From: Chryseobacterium indologenes
Lineage (GTDB): Bacteria > Bacteroidota > Bacteroidia > Flavobacteriales > Weeksellaceae
Direction of reading: 5' to 3'
Length of the DNA: 37,049 nt
Assembly (NCBI GenBank): GCA_001013295.1
Contig: LAZY01000054.1
Location: 1-37,049, forward strand
Shown here: in pieces, positions 21,487 to 30,301 of the stretch
How the letters are laid out: each line of letters begins with the position of its first letter
Position numbering within the stretch: the stretch's first letter is position 1
The notes under the pieces: generated by a model
Seen by the model: the letters and a program-made list of their open reading frames with translations, nothing else
Databases searched by the model: none
Told to the model about the DNA's origin: nothing
Made by a program: the position numbers and the translations under genes

Positions 21487-23373
21487 ATGTCACAAGAAAT
21501 AAATCCAACCTACTCAGAAGATAATATCAGAACCCTCGATTGGCAGGAACATATCCGTCTGCGTCCCGGAATGTACATCGGGAAGCTTGGTGACGGGTCT
21601 TCCGCTGATGACGGTATCTACATTCTGCTTAAAGAAATCCTGGATAACTCTATCGATGAGTTCAGGATGAGATCAGGGAAAAGAATCGAAATAAAGCTTG
21701 ACGACGGGAAAGTTACCATCCGTGACTTTGGACGTGGAATCCCACTGGGAAAAGTGGTAGATGCCGTTTCTAAAATGAATACCGGAGGTAAGTACGACAG
21801 TAAGGCCTTCAAAAAATCTGTAGGATTGAACGGGGTCGGTACCAAAGCGGTAAATGCCCTTTCTGATTACTTCAGGGTACGTTCTTTCCGTGATGGGAAA
21901 ATGAAAGCTGCTGAGTTCTCCCGAGGTATTATAAAAGAAAACTTCGAAGAAAAAGAGACTTCCGACAGAAACGGTACGGAGATTTCCTTCATTCCTGACG
22001 GGGATATTTTCCTGCACTTCAAATACAGAAAAGAGTATATCGAAAGAATGCTCCGCAATTATGCCTACCTGAATCCGGGACTGAAAATTCTTTTCAACGG
22101 AGAAACCTATTTCTCTGAAAACGGTCTTAAAGACCTCCTGGAAGAAGAACTGGAAAGCGATATTCTCTATCCGATCATCCACCTGAAAGATGATGATATT
22201 GAAGTGGCGATTACCCATTCTGATAAATCTCAGACAGAGACCTATTTTTCATTCGTTAACGGACAGAATACCACGCAGGGAGGAACCCACCTTAATGCAT
22301 TCCGTGAAGCCTATGTAAAAACGGTTCGTGAATTTTTTAATAAAAGTTTTGACGCTTCAGATATTAGAAAGTCGATTATTGCGGCCATTTCCATCAATGT
22401 GGAAGAACCTGTTTTCGAATCCCAAACCAAAACAAAACTGGGCTCGAACGATATGGGACCTAATGGCCCTACGGTAAGAACCTTTATCATTGATTTCCTT
22501 AAAAGTAAACTGGACAATTTCCTGCACAAGAACCCGGAAATAGCAGAAGCCATTCAAAGAAAAATATTAATATCCGAAAGAGAAAGAAAAGAACTTTCGG
22601 GAATTCAGAAACTGGCCCGAGAAAGAGCCAAAAAAGTATCTCTTCACAACAAAAAACTTCGGGACTGCAGACAGCATTACAACGATCAGAAAGCAGAAAG
22701 AAAAGGAGATACCCAGATCTTTATCACCGAGGGAGATTCGGCATCAGGATCCATCACAAAGTCCAGAGATGTAGAAACACAGGCGGTATTCTCCCTGAAA
22801 GGGAAACCGTTGAACTGCTATGGCCTTACCAAGAAAGTAGTATATGAGAATGAGGAATTCAACCTTCTTCAGGCCGCTTTGAATATTGAGGAAAGTCTGG
22901 AAGACCTGAGATACAACCAGGTGATCATCGCTACCGATGCCGACGTCGATGGGATGCACATTCGTCTGCTGATGATTACATTCTTCCTGCAGTTCTTCCC
23001 GGATCTGATCAAAAACGGTCACCTTTATATCCTTCAGACCCCGTTATTCAGGGTTCGAAACAAAAAAGAAACAAGATACTGCTATTCAGAAGCAGAAAGA
23101 ATAAAAGCCCTGAATGAATTGGGCAAAAACCCTGAGATTACCCGATTCAAAGGATTGGGAGAGATTTCTCCGGATGAATTCAAACATTTTATAGGAAAAG
23201 ATATTCGCCTGGAGCCGGTAGTGGTAGGAAAAGACCAAACTATAGACCAGCTTCTGGAGTTCTATATGGGAAAAAATACCCCGGACAGACAAACCTTTAT
23301 TCTTGAAAACCTTGTAGTGGAAGATGATACAGATATTGATAAAAAACAAATTCTGGATGAAGTAGAAAACTAA
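21487..23373 (+). CDS. parE: DNA topoisomerase IV subunit B (ParE)
   Basis: A 628-residue type IIA topoisomerase ATPase subunit. The GHKL ATPase domain has I-L-D-N-S-I-D-E near 52-59, D-F-G-R-G-I-P near 80-86 and G-L-N-G-V-G-T-K-A-V-N-A-L near 114-126. The transducer region includes T-T-Q-G-G-T-H-L-N, the ParE-type variant. The TOPRIM part has E-G-D-S-A-S-G and D-A-D-V-D-G-M-H-I-R. ParE hydrolyses ATP to drive DNA strand passage and decatenation with ParC. The gyrase B subunit would be expected to be about 640-650 residues and to sit elsewhere; pairing with the parC-like gene downstream supports ParE. Start 21487 follows the promoter box; a TTG at 21472 is rejected. Confidence 0.93.
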   Translation: MSQEINPTYSEDNIRTLDWQEHIRLRPGMYIGKLGDGSSADDGIYILLKEILDNSIDEFRMRSGKRIEIKLDDGKVTIRDFGRGIPLGKVVDAVSKMNTGGKYDSKAFKKSVGLNGVGTKAVNALSDYFRVRSFRDGKMKAAEFSRGIIKENFEEKETSDRNGTEISFIPDGDIFLHFKYRKEYIERMLRNYAYLNPGLKILFNGETYFSENGLKDLLEEELESDILYPIIHLKDDDIEVAITHSDKSQTETYFSFVNGQNTTQGGTHLNAFREAYVKTVREFFNKSFDASDIRKSIIAAISINVEEPVFESQTKTKLGSNDMGPNGPTVRTFIIDFLKSKLDNFLHKNPEIAEAIQRKILISERERKELSGIQKLARERAKKVSLHNKKLRDCRQHYNDQKAERKGDTQIFITEGDSASGSITKSRDVETQAVFSLKGKPLNCYGLTKKVVYENEEFNLLQAALNIEESLEDLRYNQVIIATDADVDGMHIRLLMITFFLQFFPDLIKNGHLYILQTPLFRVRNKKETRYCYSEAERIKALNELGKNPEITRFKGLGEISPDEFKHFIGKDIRLEPVVVGKDQTIDQLLEFYMGKNTPDRQTFILENLVVEDDTDIDKKQILDEVEN

Positions 23374-23488
23374 AAAAACTTAAAATCAAAAAAATTGGTC
23401 ATGAAAAATGATCACAACGACTGAAAAAAAAACACATTTTGGATGAATGTAGAAATTTAAAAAAACTTACAACACCCAAAAAATCAAA
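23341..23488 (+). repeat. Imperfect direct duplication around the parE stop
   Basis: The segment TTCTGGATGAAGTAGAAAAC then TAAAAAAACTTAAAATC (23351-23388) recurs as TTTTGGATGAATGTAGAAAT then TTAAAAAAACTTACAAC at about 23437-23473, with small changes. The second copy is outside the gene. It reads like a duplicated gene end left between parE and the next gene. Confidence 0.5.
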
Positions 23489-23965
23489 ATGAGACTAAGT
23501 AATCGTAATAAAGCATCAGTTTATAACTCTTTGAGCACTTTGCTTTTGATGATCATAGTATTTGGAATATTGGTCTTTATAGTCAATAAATATAGATTCA
23601 ATATATTAGGAATAGAAAGCTATCTGTTGATTATCATCCCGATTCTGATGCTGATTATCTTTCATCTTGCCGGAAGGCAGATCTTTGAGTATGATAGTGA
23701 TGGAGAAGCGCTGAACTTTAAAAACAGGAATGTAGTTCCTTTTTTAAGCAAGCCGCTGCATGATGAATTTCCGAAATATAAGCTGCTGAAATATGACGTA
23801 ATCAGTATGTTCTTTATCAAAAGATTATACATTACCGTCTCAAGTAAGAATAGTGGTTCTACCATATTAAAGTACCAGATTTCCTATTTGACAAGAAAAG
23901 AAGTAAACGATTTAAAAATCTCTCTGAATAAAGTAGTAAAAGCTAATAAAGAGAAAAAAGATTAA
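23489..23965 (+). CDS. Hypothetical membrane protein between parE and parC, 158 aa
   Basis: I do not recognise the family. A basic N-terminus is followed by two membrane helices (about 15-34 and 44-62) and then about 95 cytoplasmic residues. The soluble part alternates beta-like strands (E-Y-D-S-D-G-E-A-L-N-F, K-R-L-Y-I-T-V-S-S-K) and ends in a helix with lysine-rich tail, an arrangement like small bacterial PH-like membrane proteins. It starts 115 bases after parE and ends eight bases before parC, so it is co-transcribed with parC and probably with parE. Its position inside a topoisomerase operon may be accidental; no topoisomerase role is visible. Confidence 0.72.
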   Translation: MRLSNRNKASVYNSLSTLLLMIIVFGILVFIVNKYRFNILGIESYLLIIIPILMLIIFHLAGRQIFEYDSDGEALNFKNRNVVPFLSKPLHDEFPKYKLLKYDVISMFFIKRLYITVSSKNSGSTILKYQISYLTRKEVNDLKISLNKVVKANKEKKD

Positions 23966-23973
23966 AGAAACAG

Positions 23974-26565
23974 ATGACGACAGAAGAATATTCGCATGAG
24001 GGAGAAAGCCTGAAGAAAGTTTCCGGTCTCTATAAAGACTGGTTTCTGGACTATGCTTCCTATGTAATTTTGGATAGGGCTATTCCTTCGGTGTATGATG
24101 GGCTAAAGCCTGTTCAGCGAAGAATCATGCACTCTATGCGGGAATTGGAAGACGGCCGATACAATAAGGTCGCCAATATCGTGGGAAATACCATGAAATA
24201 TCACCCTCACGGAGATGCTTCCATTACCGATGCCATGGTGCAGATCGGACAAAAAGAATTGCTGATAGATACTCAGGGAAACTGGGGGAACATCTATACA
24301 GGAGACTCTGCTGCTGCGGCGAGGTATATTGAAGCAAGGCTTACCCCATTCGCCCTGGAAGTGGTTTTTAACCCAAAAACTACGGAATGGACAAAATCCT
24401 ATGACGGGAGAAATAATGAGCCCATCGATTTACCGGTAAAGTTTCCTCTGCTTCTTGCACAGGGAGTAGAGGGGATTGGAGTAGGACTTTCTACCAAAAT
24501 ACTTCCACATAACTTCAACGAGCTTATCAATGCATCTGTAGCTTACCTGAAAGGAAAGAAATTCGAGTTGTATCCTGATTTTCTGACAGCAGGGTATCTG
24601 GATGTTTCCGAATATAATGACGGGCACAGAGGTGGAAAGGTAAGAGCAAGAGCGAAGATTACCCAAACCGATAAACATACGCTGGTTATTTCGGAACTTC
24701 CGTATTCGAAGACAACAACCGATCTTATTGATTCTATCCTGAAAGCTAATGAGAAAGGAAAGATCAAGATCAAAAAGATCGAAGACAATACTTCGGATAA
24801 AGTTGAGATCCTCATTCATATCCATAACGATGTTTCTCCGGATAAGACGATTGATGCACTGTATGCATTTACAGACTGCCAGGTGACGATTTCTCCGAAT
24901 GCCTGTGTGATCGTGGGAGACAAGCCAATGTTCATGAATGTTTCCGATATTCTGAAAATGAATACGGATCATACCGTTTCATTGCTGAAAAAAGAACTGG
25001 AAATTGAGCTTCATGAGCTTCAGGAAAGCTGGCATTTTTCATCTTTGGAAAGAATTTTCATCGAAAACAGGATCTATCACGATATTGAAGAGGTAAAAAC
25101 CTGGGAAGATGTACTGAAAACCATTGATGCAGGATTAAAACCGCACACCGGACATCTTTTAAGAGCGGTAACGGAAGAAGATATTCTGAAGCTGACGGAG
25201 ATCAGAATCAAGAGAATTTCAAGATTCGATTTAGATAAATTTAAAGAAAATATAGCCGCTCTGGAAGGCAAAATAGAACAGGTGAAGTATCACCTGGCCA
25301 ACCTGATCGCCTATGCTATCGATTATTACTTGAATATTCAGAAGAAGTACGGAAAAGACAAGCAGAGAAAAACTGAGCTTAGAATATTTGATACAATTGA
25401 TGCTACAAAAGTAGCCGTAGCCAATGAAAAATTCTATGCCAATTTCGAAGAAGGGTTCATCGGAACTTCTCTGAAAAAAGACCAGTATCTGTTCGACTGT
25501 TCAGACATTGATGATATTATTACTTTCAGAAAAGACGGAAGTATGAAAGTGGTAAAAGTAGAGGCCAAAACATTTATCGGGAAAGATATACTTCACGTTG
25601 CCATATGGAAGAAAAACGACAAAAGAACGGTCTACAATATGATCTATCGTGAAGGCAGGGAAGGACCTTATTATATGAAACGTTTTTCCGTAACCGGAGT
25701 AACAAGAAATACAGACTATCCGCTTGCTTCAGATAAAAAAGGTTCAGAAACGTTATATTTCTCAGCCAATCCTAACGGAGAAGCAGAAACGGTAACGGTA
25801 CTTTTGAAGCCTAACCCAAGAATCAGAAAGAACAAGATGGAAATCAACTTCTCTGACCTTGCCATCAAAGGAAGAGATTCCAAAGGAAACCTGGTGACCA
25901 AATACGCCGTTAAAAAGGTAGATATGAAAGAAGAAGGAGTTTCTACACTGGCTCCGAGAAAGATCTGGTTTGACGATACCGTGAGAAGACTGAATGCGGA
26001 TGCAAGAGGTACCTTACTGGGAAGCTTCAAAGGAGATGACAAAATTCTTACCATCAATACCAACGGTGAAGTAAAGCTGGTGTCTTTTGATCTCGGTAAC
26101 CGTTTTGATGATGAATATCTGGTATTGGAAAAGTGGAGACCTGCACAGCCAATCACCTGTATCTATTATGACGGGGAGAAAGACATCTACTTTATCAAGA
26201 GATTCTTACTGGAAAATACCGTGAATGTACAGACTTTCATGCCATCTGAACACCCAAAATCGTTCATTGAAAACGTGATCGTGGCCAATGATGCCACAGC
26301 CGAAATCATTTTTGCAAAAGATAAAGGCAAGGAACGTGACCCTGAAACAGTGAATATTGATGAATTCATTACTGTAAAAGGAATCAAAGCGATCGGAAAT
26401 CAGTTTACGAAGTTTAAAGTAAAAGCTATTAATATTACGATTCCTGAACCTGTAGAAGAGGAACCTGAAGTGTACGAAGATCCGGAACCGACAGGGGATA
26501 GTGATGAAGAGGGAGGAATCATTGGAGATCTGTTCCAGGACGGAGAGTCTGAAAACCAAGAATAA
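23974..26565 (+). CDS. parC: DNA topoisomerase IV subunit A (ParC)
   Basis: An 863-residue type IIA topoisomerase cleavage subunit. Near the N-terminus are A-I-P-S-V-Y-D-G-L-K-P-V-Q-R-R (37-50) and H-P-H-G-D-A-S-I-T-D (77-86). The DNA-linking tyrosine is Y118 in A-A-A-R-Y-I-E-A-R-L. A coiled-coil tower region spans about 340-450. The C-terminal third is a beta-pinwheel-like domain ending in a very acidic tail (E/D/G-rich, about 825-863). In the quinolone-resistance region the position of the drug-contacting Ser is Ala82; Asp86 is kept. GyrA-box features typical of gyrase are not evident, supporting ParC. It follows a small membrane-protein gene by eight bases and precedes a rhomboid gene by six. 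Confidence 0.93.
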   Translation: MTTEEYSHEGESLKKVSGLYKDWFLDYASYVILDRAIPSVYDGLKPVQRRIMHSMRELEDGRYNKVANIVGNTMKYHPHGDASITDAMVQIGQKELLIDTQGNWGNIYTGDSAAAARYIEARLTPFALEVVFNPKTTEWTKSYDGRNNEPIDLPVKFPLLLAQGVEGIGVGLSTKILPHNFNELINASVAYLKGKKFELYPDFLTAGYLDVSEYNDGHRGGKVRARAKITQTDKHTLVISELPYSKTTTDLIDSILKANEKGKIKIKKIEDNTSDKVEILIHIHNDVSPDKTIDALYAFTDCQVTISPNACVIVGDKPMFMNVSDILKMNTDHTVSLLKKELEIELHELQESWHFSSLERIFIENRIYHDIEEVKTWEDVLKTIDAGLKPHTGHLLRAVTEEDILKLTEIRIKRISRFDLDKFKENIAALEGKIEQVKYHLANLIAYAIDYYLNIQKKYGKDKQRKTELRIFDTIDATKVAVANEKFYANFEEGFIGTSLKKDQYLFDCSDIDDIITFRKDGSMKVVKVEAKTFIGKDILHVAIWKKNDKRTVYNMIYREGREGPYYMKRFSVTGVTRNTDYPLASDKKGSETLYFSANPNGEAETVTVLLKPNPRIRKNKMEINFSDLAIKGRDSKGNLVTKYAVKKVDMKEEGVSTLAPRKIWFDDTVRRLNADARGTLLGSFKGDDKILTINTNGEVKLVSFDLGNRFDDEYLVLEKWRPAQPITCIYYDGEKDIYFIKRFLLENTVNVQTFMPSEHPKSFIENVIVANDATAEIIFAKDKGKERDPETVNIDEFITVKGIKAIGNQFTKFKVKAINITIPEPVEEEPEVYEDPEPTGDSDEEGGIIGDLFQDGESENQE

Positions 26566-26571
26566 TACATT

Positions 26572-27213
26572 ATGAGTATACCTGTTGCCATCATTATTGC
26601 CATTACCTGTATATTTAGTTACAGAGGCTTCAATGATATAGCTTTATTTGAGAAATATAAATTCAATGTAGGGGCTATTGAAAACCGAAAAGAATACATC
26701 AGACTGATCAGTTCAGGATTTTTGCATGCAGATTTTATGCATCTGTTCTTCAATATGCTTTCTTTGTATTTCTTTCAGGCTGCTGTGAACGTTTTTTTCG
26801 GAAATATAGGCTTTCTGATTATTTATTTCGGATCTATGATTCTGGGGAACCTTTTCAGCCTTATGATCTATAAAAAACAACCGTGGTATTCCGCGATTGG
26901 TGCATCGGGAGCTGTTTCAGGAATCATTTTTGCATCCATAGCGATGGCTCCGAATGAGATCAGTGTCAACTTTTTGCCGGGATGGCTTTTTGGGACCCTG
27001 TATTTCGGATATTCAGTATATATGATGCTGAACCCGAAACAATGGGATAATCTGGGCCATGCTGCCCACCTGGGAGGTGCTTTCTTCGGACTTGTTTATT
27101 CCATTGCACTGCATCCGCAACAGGCTATGAGTAATATCCTTTTCCTGGGTGCAATGTCACTGCCACTGATTTATCTGGGTTACCAGATCTTTGTCAGGAA
27201 GAAGATAAGATAA
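26572..27213 (+). CDS. Rhomboid family intramembrane serine protease
   Basis: A 213-residue polytopic membrane protein with about six helices. The catalytic dyad is S112 in G-A-S-G and H166 in G-H-A-A-H-L-G-G; the supporting H-x-x-x-N motif is H57-L-F-F-N61. Rhomboids cut other membrane proteins within the lipid bilayer; the substrate here is unknown. The short N-terminus and missing extra soluble domain fit the compact bacterial form. It begins six bases after parC, so it belongs to the same operon, with AraC gene following after 30 bases. Confidence 0.93.
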   Translation: MSIPVAIIIAITCIFSYRGFNDIALFEKYKFNVGAIENRKEYIRLISSGFLHADFMHLFFNMLSLYFFQAAVNVFFGNIGFLIIYFGSMILGNLFSLMIYKKQPWYSAIGASGAVSGIIFASIAMAPNEISVNFLPGWLFGTLYFGYSVYMMLNPKQWDNLGHAAHLGGAFFGLVYSIALHPQQAMSNILFLGAMSLPLIYLGYQIFVRKKIR

Positions 27214-27243
27214 AATTATTTTTAATCTAAAATATCAAAACCA

Positions 27244-28332
27244 ATGAACACATCAGAATTCAATAGTTTCATCGTGATACTTATCTATGGTTCATTGGTT
27301 TTGTTGTCTTTACTAAAGCTGGCCAATCCTTTACAAGTCAATAAAAAAGCCAATTTCTGGTTCGGAATCTTTCTGTTTCTGTGGTCCACATTCTGGATGG
27401 ACGAGATCCTGTTTTTGATTACAGGAAGGACGGTAGAGTTCCATTCTTTGCTTCCGGTTCGGTTTATACAGTTTCTGACCCCTGTTTTCTTTTATTTCAG
27501 CGTATTATTTTATACCAATCCCTCCTTCAGGTTTAAAGCAGCTGATCTTAAATTTCTGCTGTTTCCATTTGCCTTTCTGATCTGTCTTGTGTGTATTGCT
27601 TTAGGTATCGGTACTATTTTTGGATCGTTGAGCGTTATTCTGATCCTGATTCAGGCATTGTTCTATACAGGTTTGTCCTATATTACCATCAGGAAACATC
27701 AGCGGAAGATCCAGCAATTTTCTTCCAGTACGGAAGGGATCGACCTGAACTGGCTGGAATATATCATTCTGGTACTTTTCATGGTGAATATTATCTATGT
27801 GATTTACAATCTTTTTTATGATCCGAAATCTCTGAACTTTTTTATCAATACGGTTTTTCTGCTGGTTATTTATCTGGTAGGATATTATTCGTTGAAGCAG
27901 AAAGAGATCTATCCTTTGGAAGAGAAACAGCGCGAAGAACTGATCTCCATCAATGAAGACACCGATTCGGAAGAAGTGAAAAGGAAACTTATTTCTGACG
28001 AAGAACTGATCAAAATTAAAACAGCTCTCGAAAATCTTATGGATAGCCAAAAGCCCTATCTTGACAGTGAGCTGAATCTTATCAGGCTGGCTGAAATGCT
28101 GTCCGTTTCTACCCATCATTTGTCTTATGTGATCAATACCGGCTTTGGAAAAAACTTTTTTCAATACGTCAATGAATTCAGGGTAGACCATGCCAAAAAA
28201 CTTCTGAAAGAATCCAACAGCAAATTATCCATTCTTGGAATTGCCTATGAATCCGGATTCAATTCTAAGACTTCCTTCAATACCACCTTCAAAAAACTGA
28301 CCGGACAGACCCCTTCTGAGTTCAGAAAATAA
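27244..28332 (+). CDS. Membrane-anchored AraC family transcriptional regulator
   Basis: A 362-residue regulator of a Bacteroidota type: residues about 1-220 hold roughly seven membrane helices (first at 9-27, last near 195-212), and the cytoplasmic C-terminus (about 255-362) is an AraC DNA-binding domain. Helix-turn-helix motifs are N-L-I-R-L-A-E-M-L-S-V-S-T-H-H-L-S-Y-V-I-N and S-I-L-G-I-A-Y-E-S-G-F-N-S-K-T-S-F-N-T-T-F-K-K, ending T-P-S-E-F-R. It probably senses a signal at the membrane and directly binds DNA. Only 30 bases separate it from the rhomboid gene, so read-through is likely; the downstream SDR has its own promoter box and may be a target. Confidence 0.9.
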   Translation: MNTSEFNSFIVILIYGSLVLLSLLKLANPLQVNKKANFWFGIFLFLWSTFWMDEILFLITGRTVEFHSLLPVRFIQFLTPVFFYFSVLFYTNPSFRFKAADLKFLLFPFAFLICLVCIALGIGTIFGSLSVILILIQALFYTGLSYITIRKHQRKIQQFSSSTEGIDLNWLEYIILVLFMVNIIYVIYNLFYDPKSLNFFINTVFLLVIYLVGYYSLKQKEIYPLEEKQREELISINEDTDSEEVKRKLISDEELIKIKTALENLMDSQKPYLDSELNLIRLAEMLSVSTHHLSYVINTGFGKNFFQYVNEFRVDHAKKLLKESNSKLSILGIAYESGFNSKTSFNTTFKKLTGQTPSEFRK

Positions 28333-28463
28333 GTTCAGGTTTATAAAGTTTTACTTTTTTTTAATTTAACAATTTGATTTTTAATCAGTTATTTGTTTTT
28401 GCTGTTTTGCTTTAAAATAAGTTCGTTCAGATAATCCTGAACATTAAAGTGCTTTCTCAGGCA

Positions 28464-28471
28464 TAGCTTTG
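28464..28471 (+). promoter_or_regulatory. -7 promoter box (TAGCTTTG) of second SDR gene
   Basis: An exact TAnnTTTG match 19 bases before the ATG at 28491. Confidence 0.55.
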
Positions 28472-28490
28472 TACTGTAAAATTTAAACTT

Positions 28491-29276
28491 ATGGATACTA
28501 AAGAATCGTATGCTGTGGTTACAGGAGCAAGCCAGGGATTGGGAAAAGCATTTGCTGAAAATCTGGCGAAGAAAAATATCAACGTTATTCTGGTGAGCCT
28601 TCCGGATCAGAACCTGAAAGAACTTTCCAGAGAACTTGAAGAAAACTACCATATAAAGGCTCATTATTATGAAGTAGACCTTTCTGTGAATGAAAACGTT
28701 ATGAAGCTTACCGAATGGCTCAACCGGTCTTTTGAAATCCATCTGCTGATCAACAATGCCGGTCTTGGAGGGACTAAAAAATTTACAGAAGCCACTTCGG
28801 AGTATATCAATACGATTCTGCAGGTGAATGTAACGGCCACCTCACTGATCACTCACCAACTGCTTCCGAATCTGCTGAGGCAGTCCAAAGCTTATATCCT
28901 GAATGTTTCCAGCATGGCTGCCTTTTCTCCAATAGGTTTCAAAACCGTATATCCGGCGTCCAAAACATTTATCCATTCATTTTCCAGAGGTTTGCATGAA
29001 GAACTGAAAGACACCAATGTTTTTGTAAGTGTAGTGAATCCCGGTGCCATGAAGACCAATACGGATGTCTGTAAAAGAATTGAAAAACAGGGTTTCTGGG
29101 GCAGGCTGACTCTGTTAAATCCTGATAAAGTAGCCTCATACAGCATCCATCAGTTATTTAAGAAAGATTCCGTCATTATGGTGAACCCGATAAGCTGGTT
29201 GGTGATGAAAATCCTGCCGATATGGATCAAACTTCCCCTCATGACACAAGCGATAAAAAGAGAAATTGAAGCATAA
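28491..29276 (+). CDS. SDR family oxidoreductase (DltE/short-chain type)
   Basis: A 261-residue classical SDR. The dinucleotide motif is T-G-A-S-Q-G-L-G (11-18), N-N-A-G at 88-91, and the catalytic triad fits S141, Y154 and K158 (Y-P-A-S-K). The E-V-D-L-S-V-N segment near 61 and the sequence after the active site (V-V-N-P-G-A-M-K-T-N-T) are typical of the short-chain family that acts on steroid, lipid or small ketone substrates. A hydrophobic C-terminal region (W-L-V-M-K-I-L-P-I-W-I-K-L-P-L) suggests weak membrane association. It lies 53 bases before an NAD-dependent epimerase gene. The substrate is unknown. Confidence 0.9.
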   Translation: MDTKESYAVVTGASQGLGKAFAENLAKKNINVILVSLPDQNLKELSRELEENYHIKAHYYEVDLSVNENVMKLTEWLNRSFEIHLLINNAGLGGTKKFTEATSEYINTILQVNVTATSLITHQLLPNLLRQSKAYILNVSSMAAFSPIGFKTVYPASKTFIHSFSRGLHEELKDTNVFVSVVNPGAMKTNTDVCKRIEKQGFWGRLTLLNPDKVASYSIHQLFKKDSVIMVNPISWLVMKILPIWIKLPLMTQAIKREIEA

Positions 29277-29329
29277 AATAGACGCCTTAGAAAGTACGAC
29301 GCTATATTATTTTAGAAAAAGTATCATAA

Positions 29330-30301
29330 ATGAAAAAAGTATGTGTAACCGGAGCTTCCGGGCTTCTGGGAACTAATGTTATCATAAAATTATTAAAAGA
29401 TGGTTATTCTGTTATTGCTCTGGTGCGCAAGAAAAGCAGCTGGCTGGGCCAGGAAGACGAGAATCTGAAACAGGTGGAAACGGATTTTTCATCCGAACTT
29501 TCCTGGATTCTCAAAGACGTCGATTACATTATCCATATTGCGGCAGAAACCCGTCAGAATCTGTTGAGCTATGATGAATATAAAAAAGTGAATTATGATA
29601 TAACCGTGAACCTATTTAGATATGCGGAGACTGCTCATGTTAAGAAGTTTCTATTCGTAAGTACAGCAAATACTTTAGGTTATGGAAATACTGCGTTCTG
29701 GGGAACTGAAAAGTTACCCCAGCTGTATCCCTTTACCCATTCTTTATATGCCCAAAGCAAATTGACAGCCGAAGACTACCTTCTTCAAAACCGTAGCAAT
29801 ACCGAGATAATTATTCTTAATCCTACGTTTATGATCGGACCTTATGACACTAAGCCTAGTTCAGGAAAGATTATTTTCTGGGCCTGGAAAAAGAAACTTG
29901 TTTTTTATCCGAAGGGCGGGAAGAACTTTGTTCATGTGGAAGATGCTGCCAACGGGATATTGAATGCCATCGAAAAGGGAAGAAACGGTGAAAAGTATCT
30001 TTTAGCAAATGAAAATATAAGCTATAAAAACTTTTTCGAAAAGATCAATAGGATTACCCATCAAAAACCAGTAATGCTGCCCATTCCCAATAACGTTTTG
30101 AGTTTGCTCGGATGGGCAGGTGATGCGTTGAGAAAACTAAAAATAAAGACAAGCCTCAGTACTTCCAATATGAAGGCACTGCAGATTTGTAATTATTATT
30201 CTAACAGGAAATCAGTAAAAGAATTGGGAATCCAATATCAGTCTATTGACAAAGCTATAGAAGAGGCGGTTCAGTTTTTCGAAAATAAAAATCTAGATTA
30301 A
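29330..30301 (+). CDS. NAD-dependent epimerase/dehydratase family protein
   Basis: A 323-residue extended SDR. The nucleotide-binding motif T-G-A-S-G-L-L-G is at 7-14, the catalytic Ser is near 111 (F-V-S-T-A-N) and Y140-x-x-x-K144 (Y-A-Q-S-K). N-P-T-F-M-I-G-P near 167-174 and V-H-V-E-D-A-A-N-G near 203-211 match dihydroflavonol reductase-like members that reduce or epimerise carbonyl substrates. It follows a classical SDR and could form a two-enzyme unit with it. Its stop codon overlaps that of the convergent gene by three bases within TTAA, with no hairpin between. Confidence 0.9.
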   Translation: MKKVCVTGASGLLGTNVIIKLLKDGYSVIALVRKKSSWLGQEDENLKQVETDFSSELSWILKDVDYIIHIAAETRQNLLSYDEYKKVNYDITVNLFRYAETAHVKKFLFVSTANTLGYGNTAFWGTEKLPQLYPFTHSLYAQSKLTAEDYLLQNRSNTEIIILNPTFMIGPYDTKPSSGKIIFWAWKKKLVFYPKGGKNFVHVEDAANGILNAIEKGRNGEKYLLANENISYKNFFEKINRITHQKPVMLPIPNNVLSLLGWAGDALRKLKIKTSLSTSNMKALQICNYYSNRKSVKELGIQYQSIDKAIEEAVQFFENKNLD

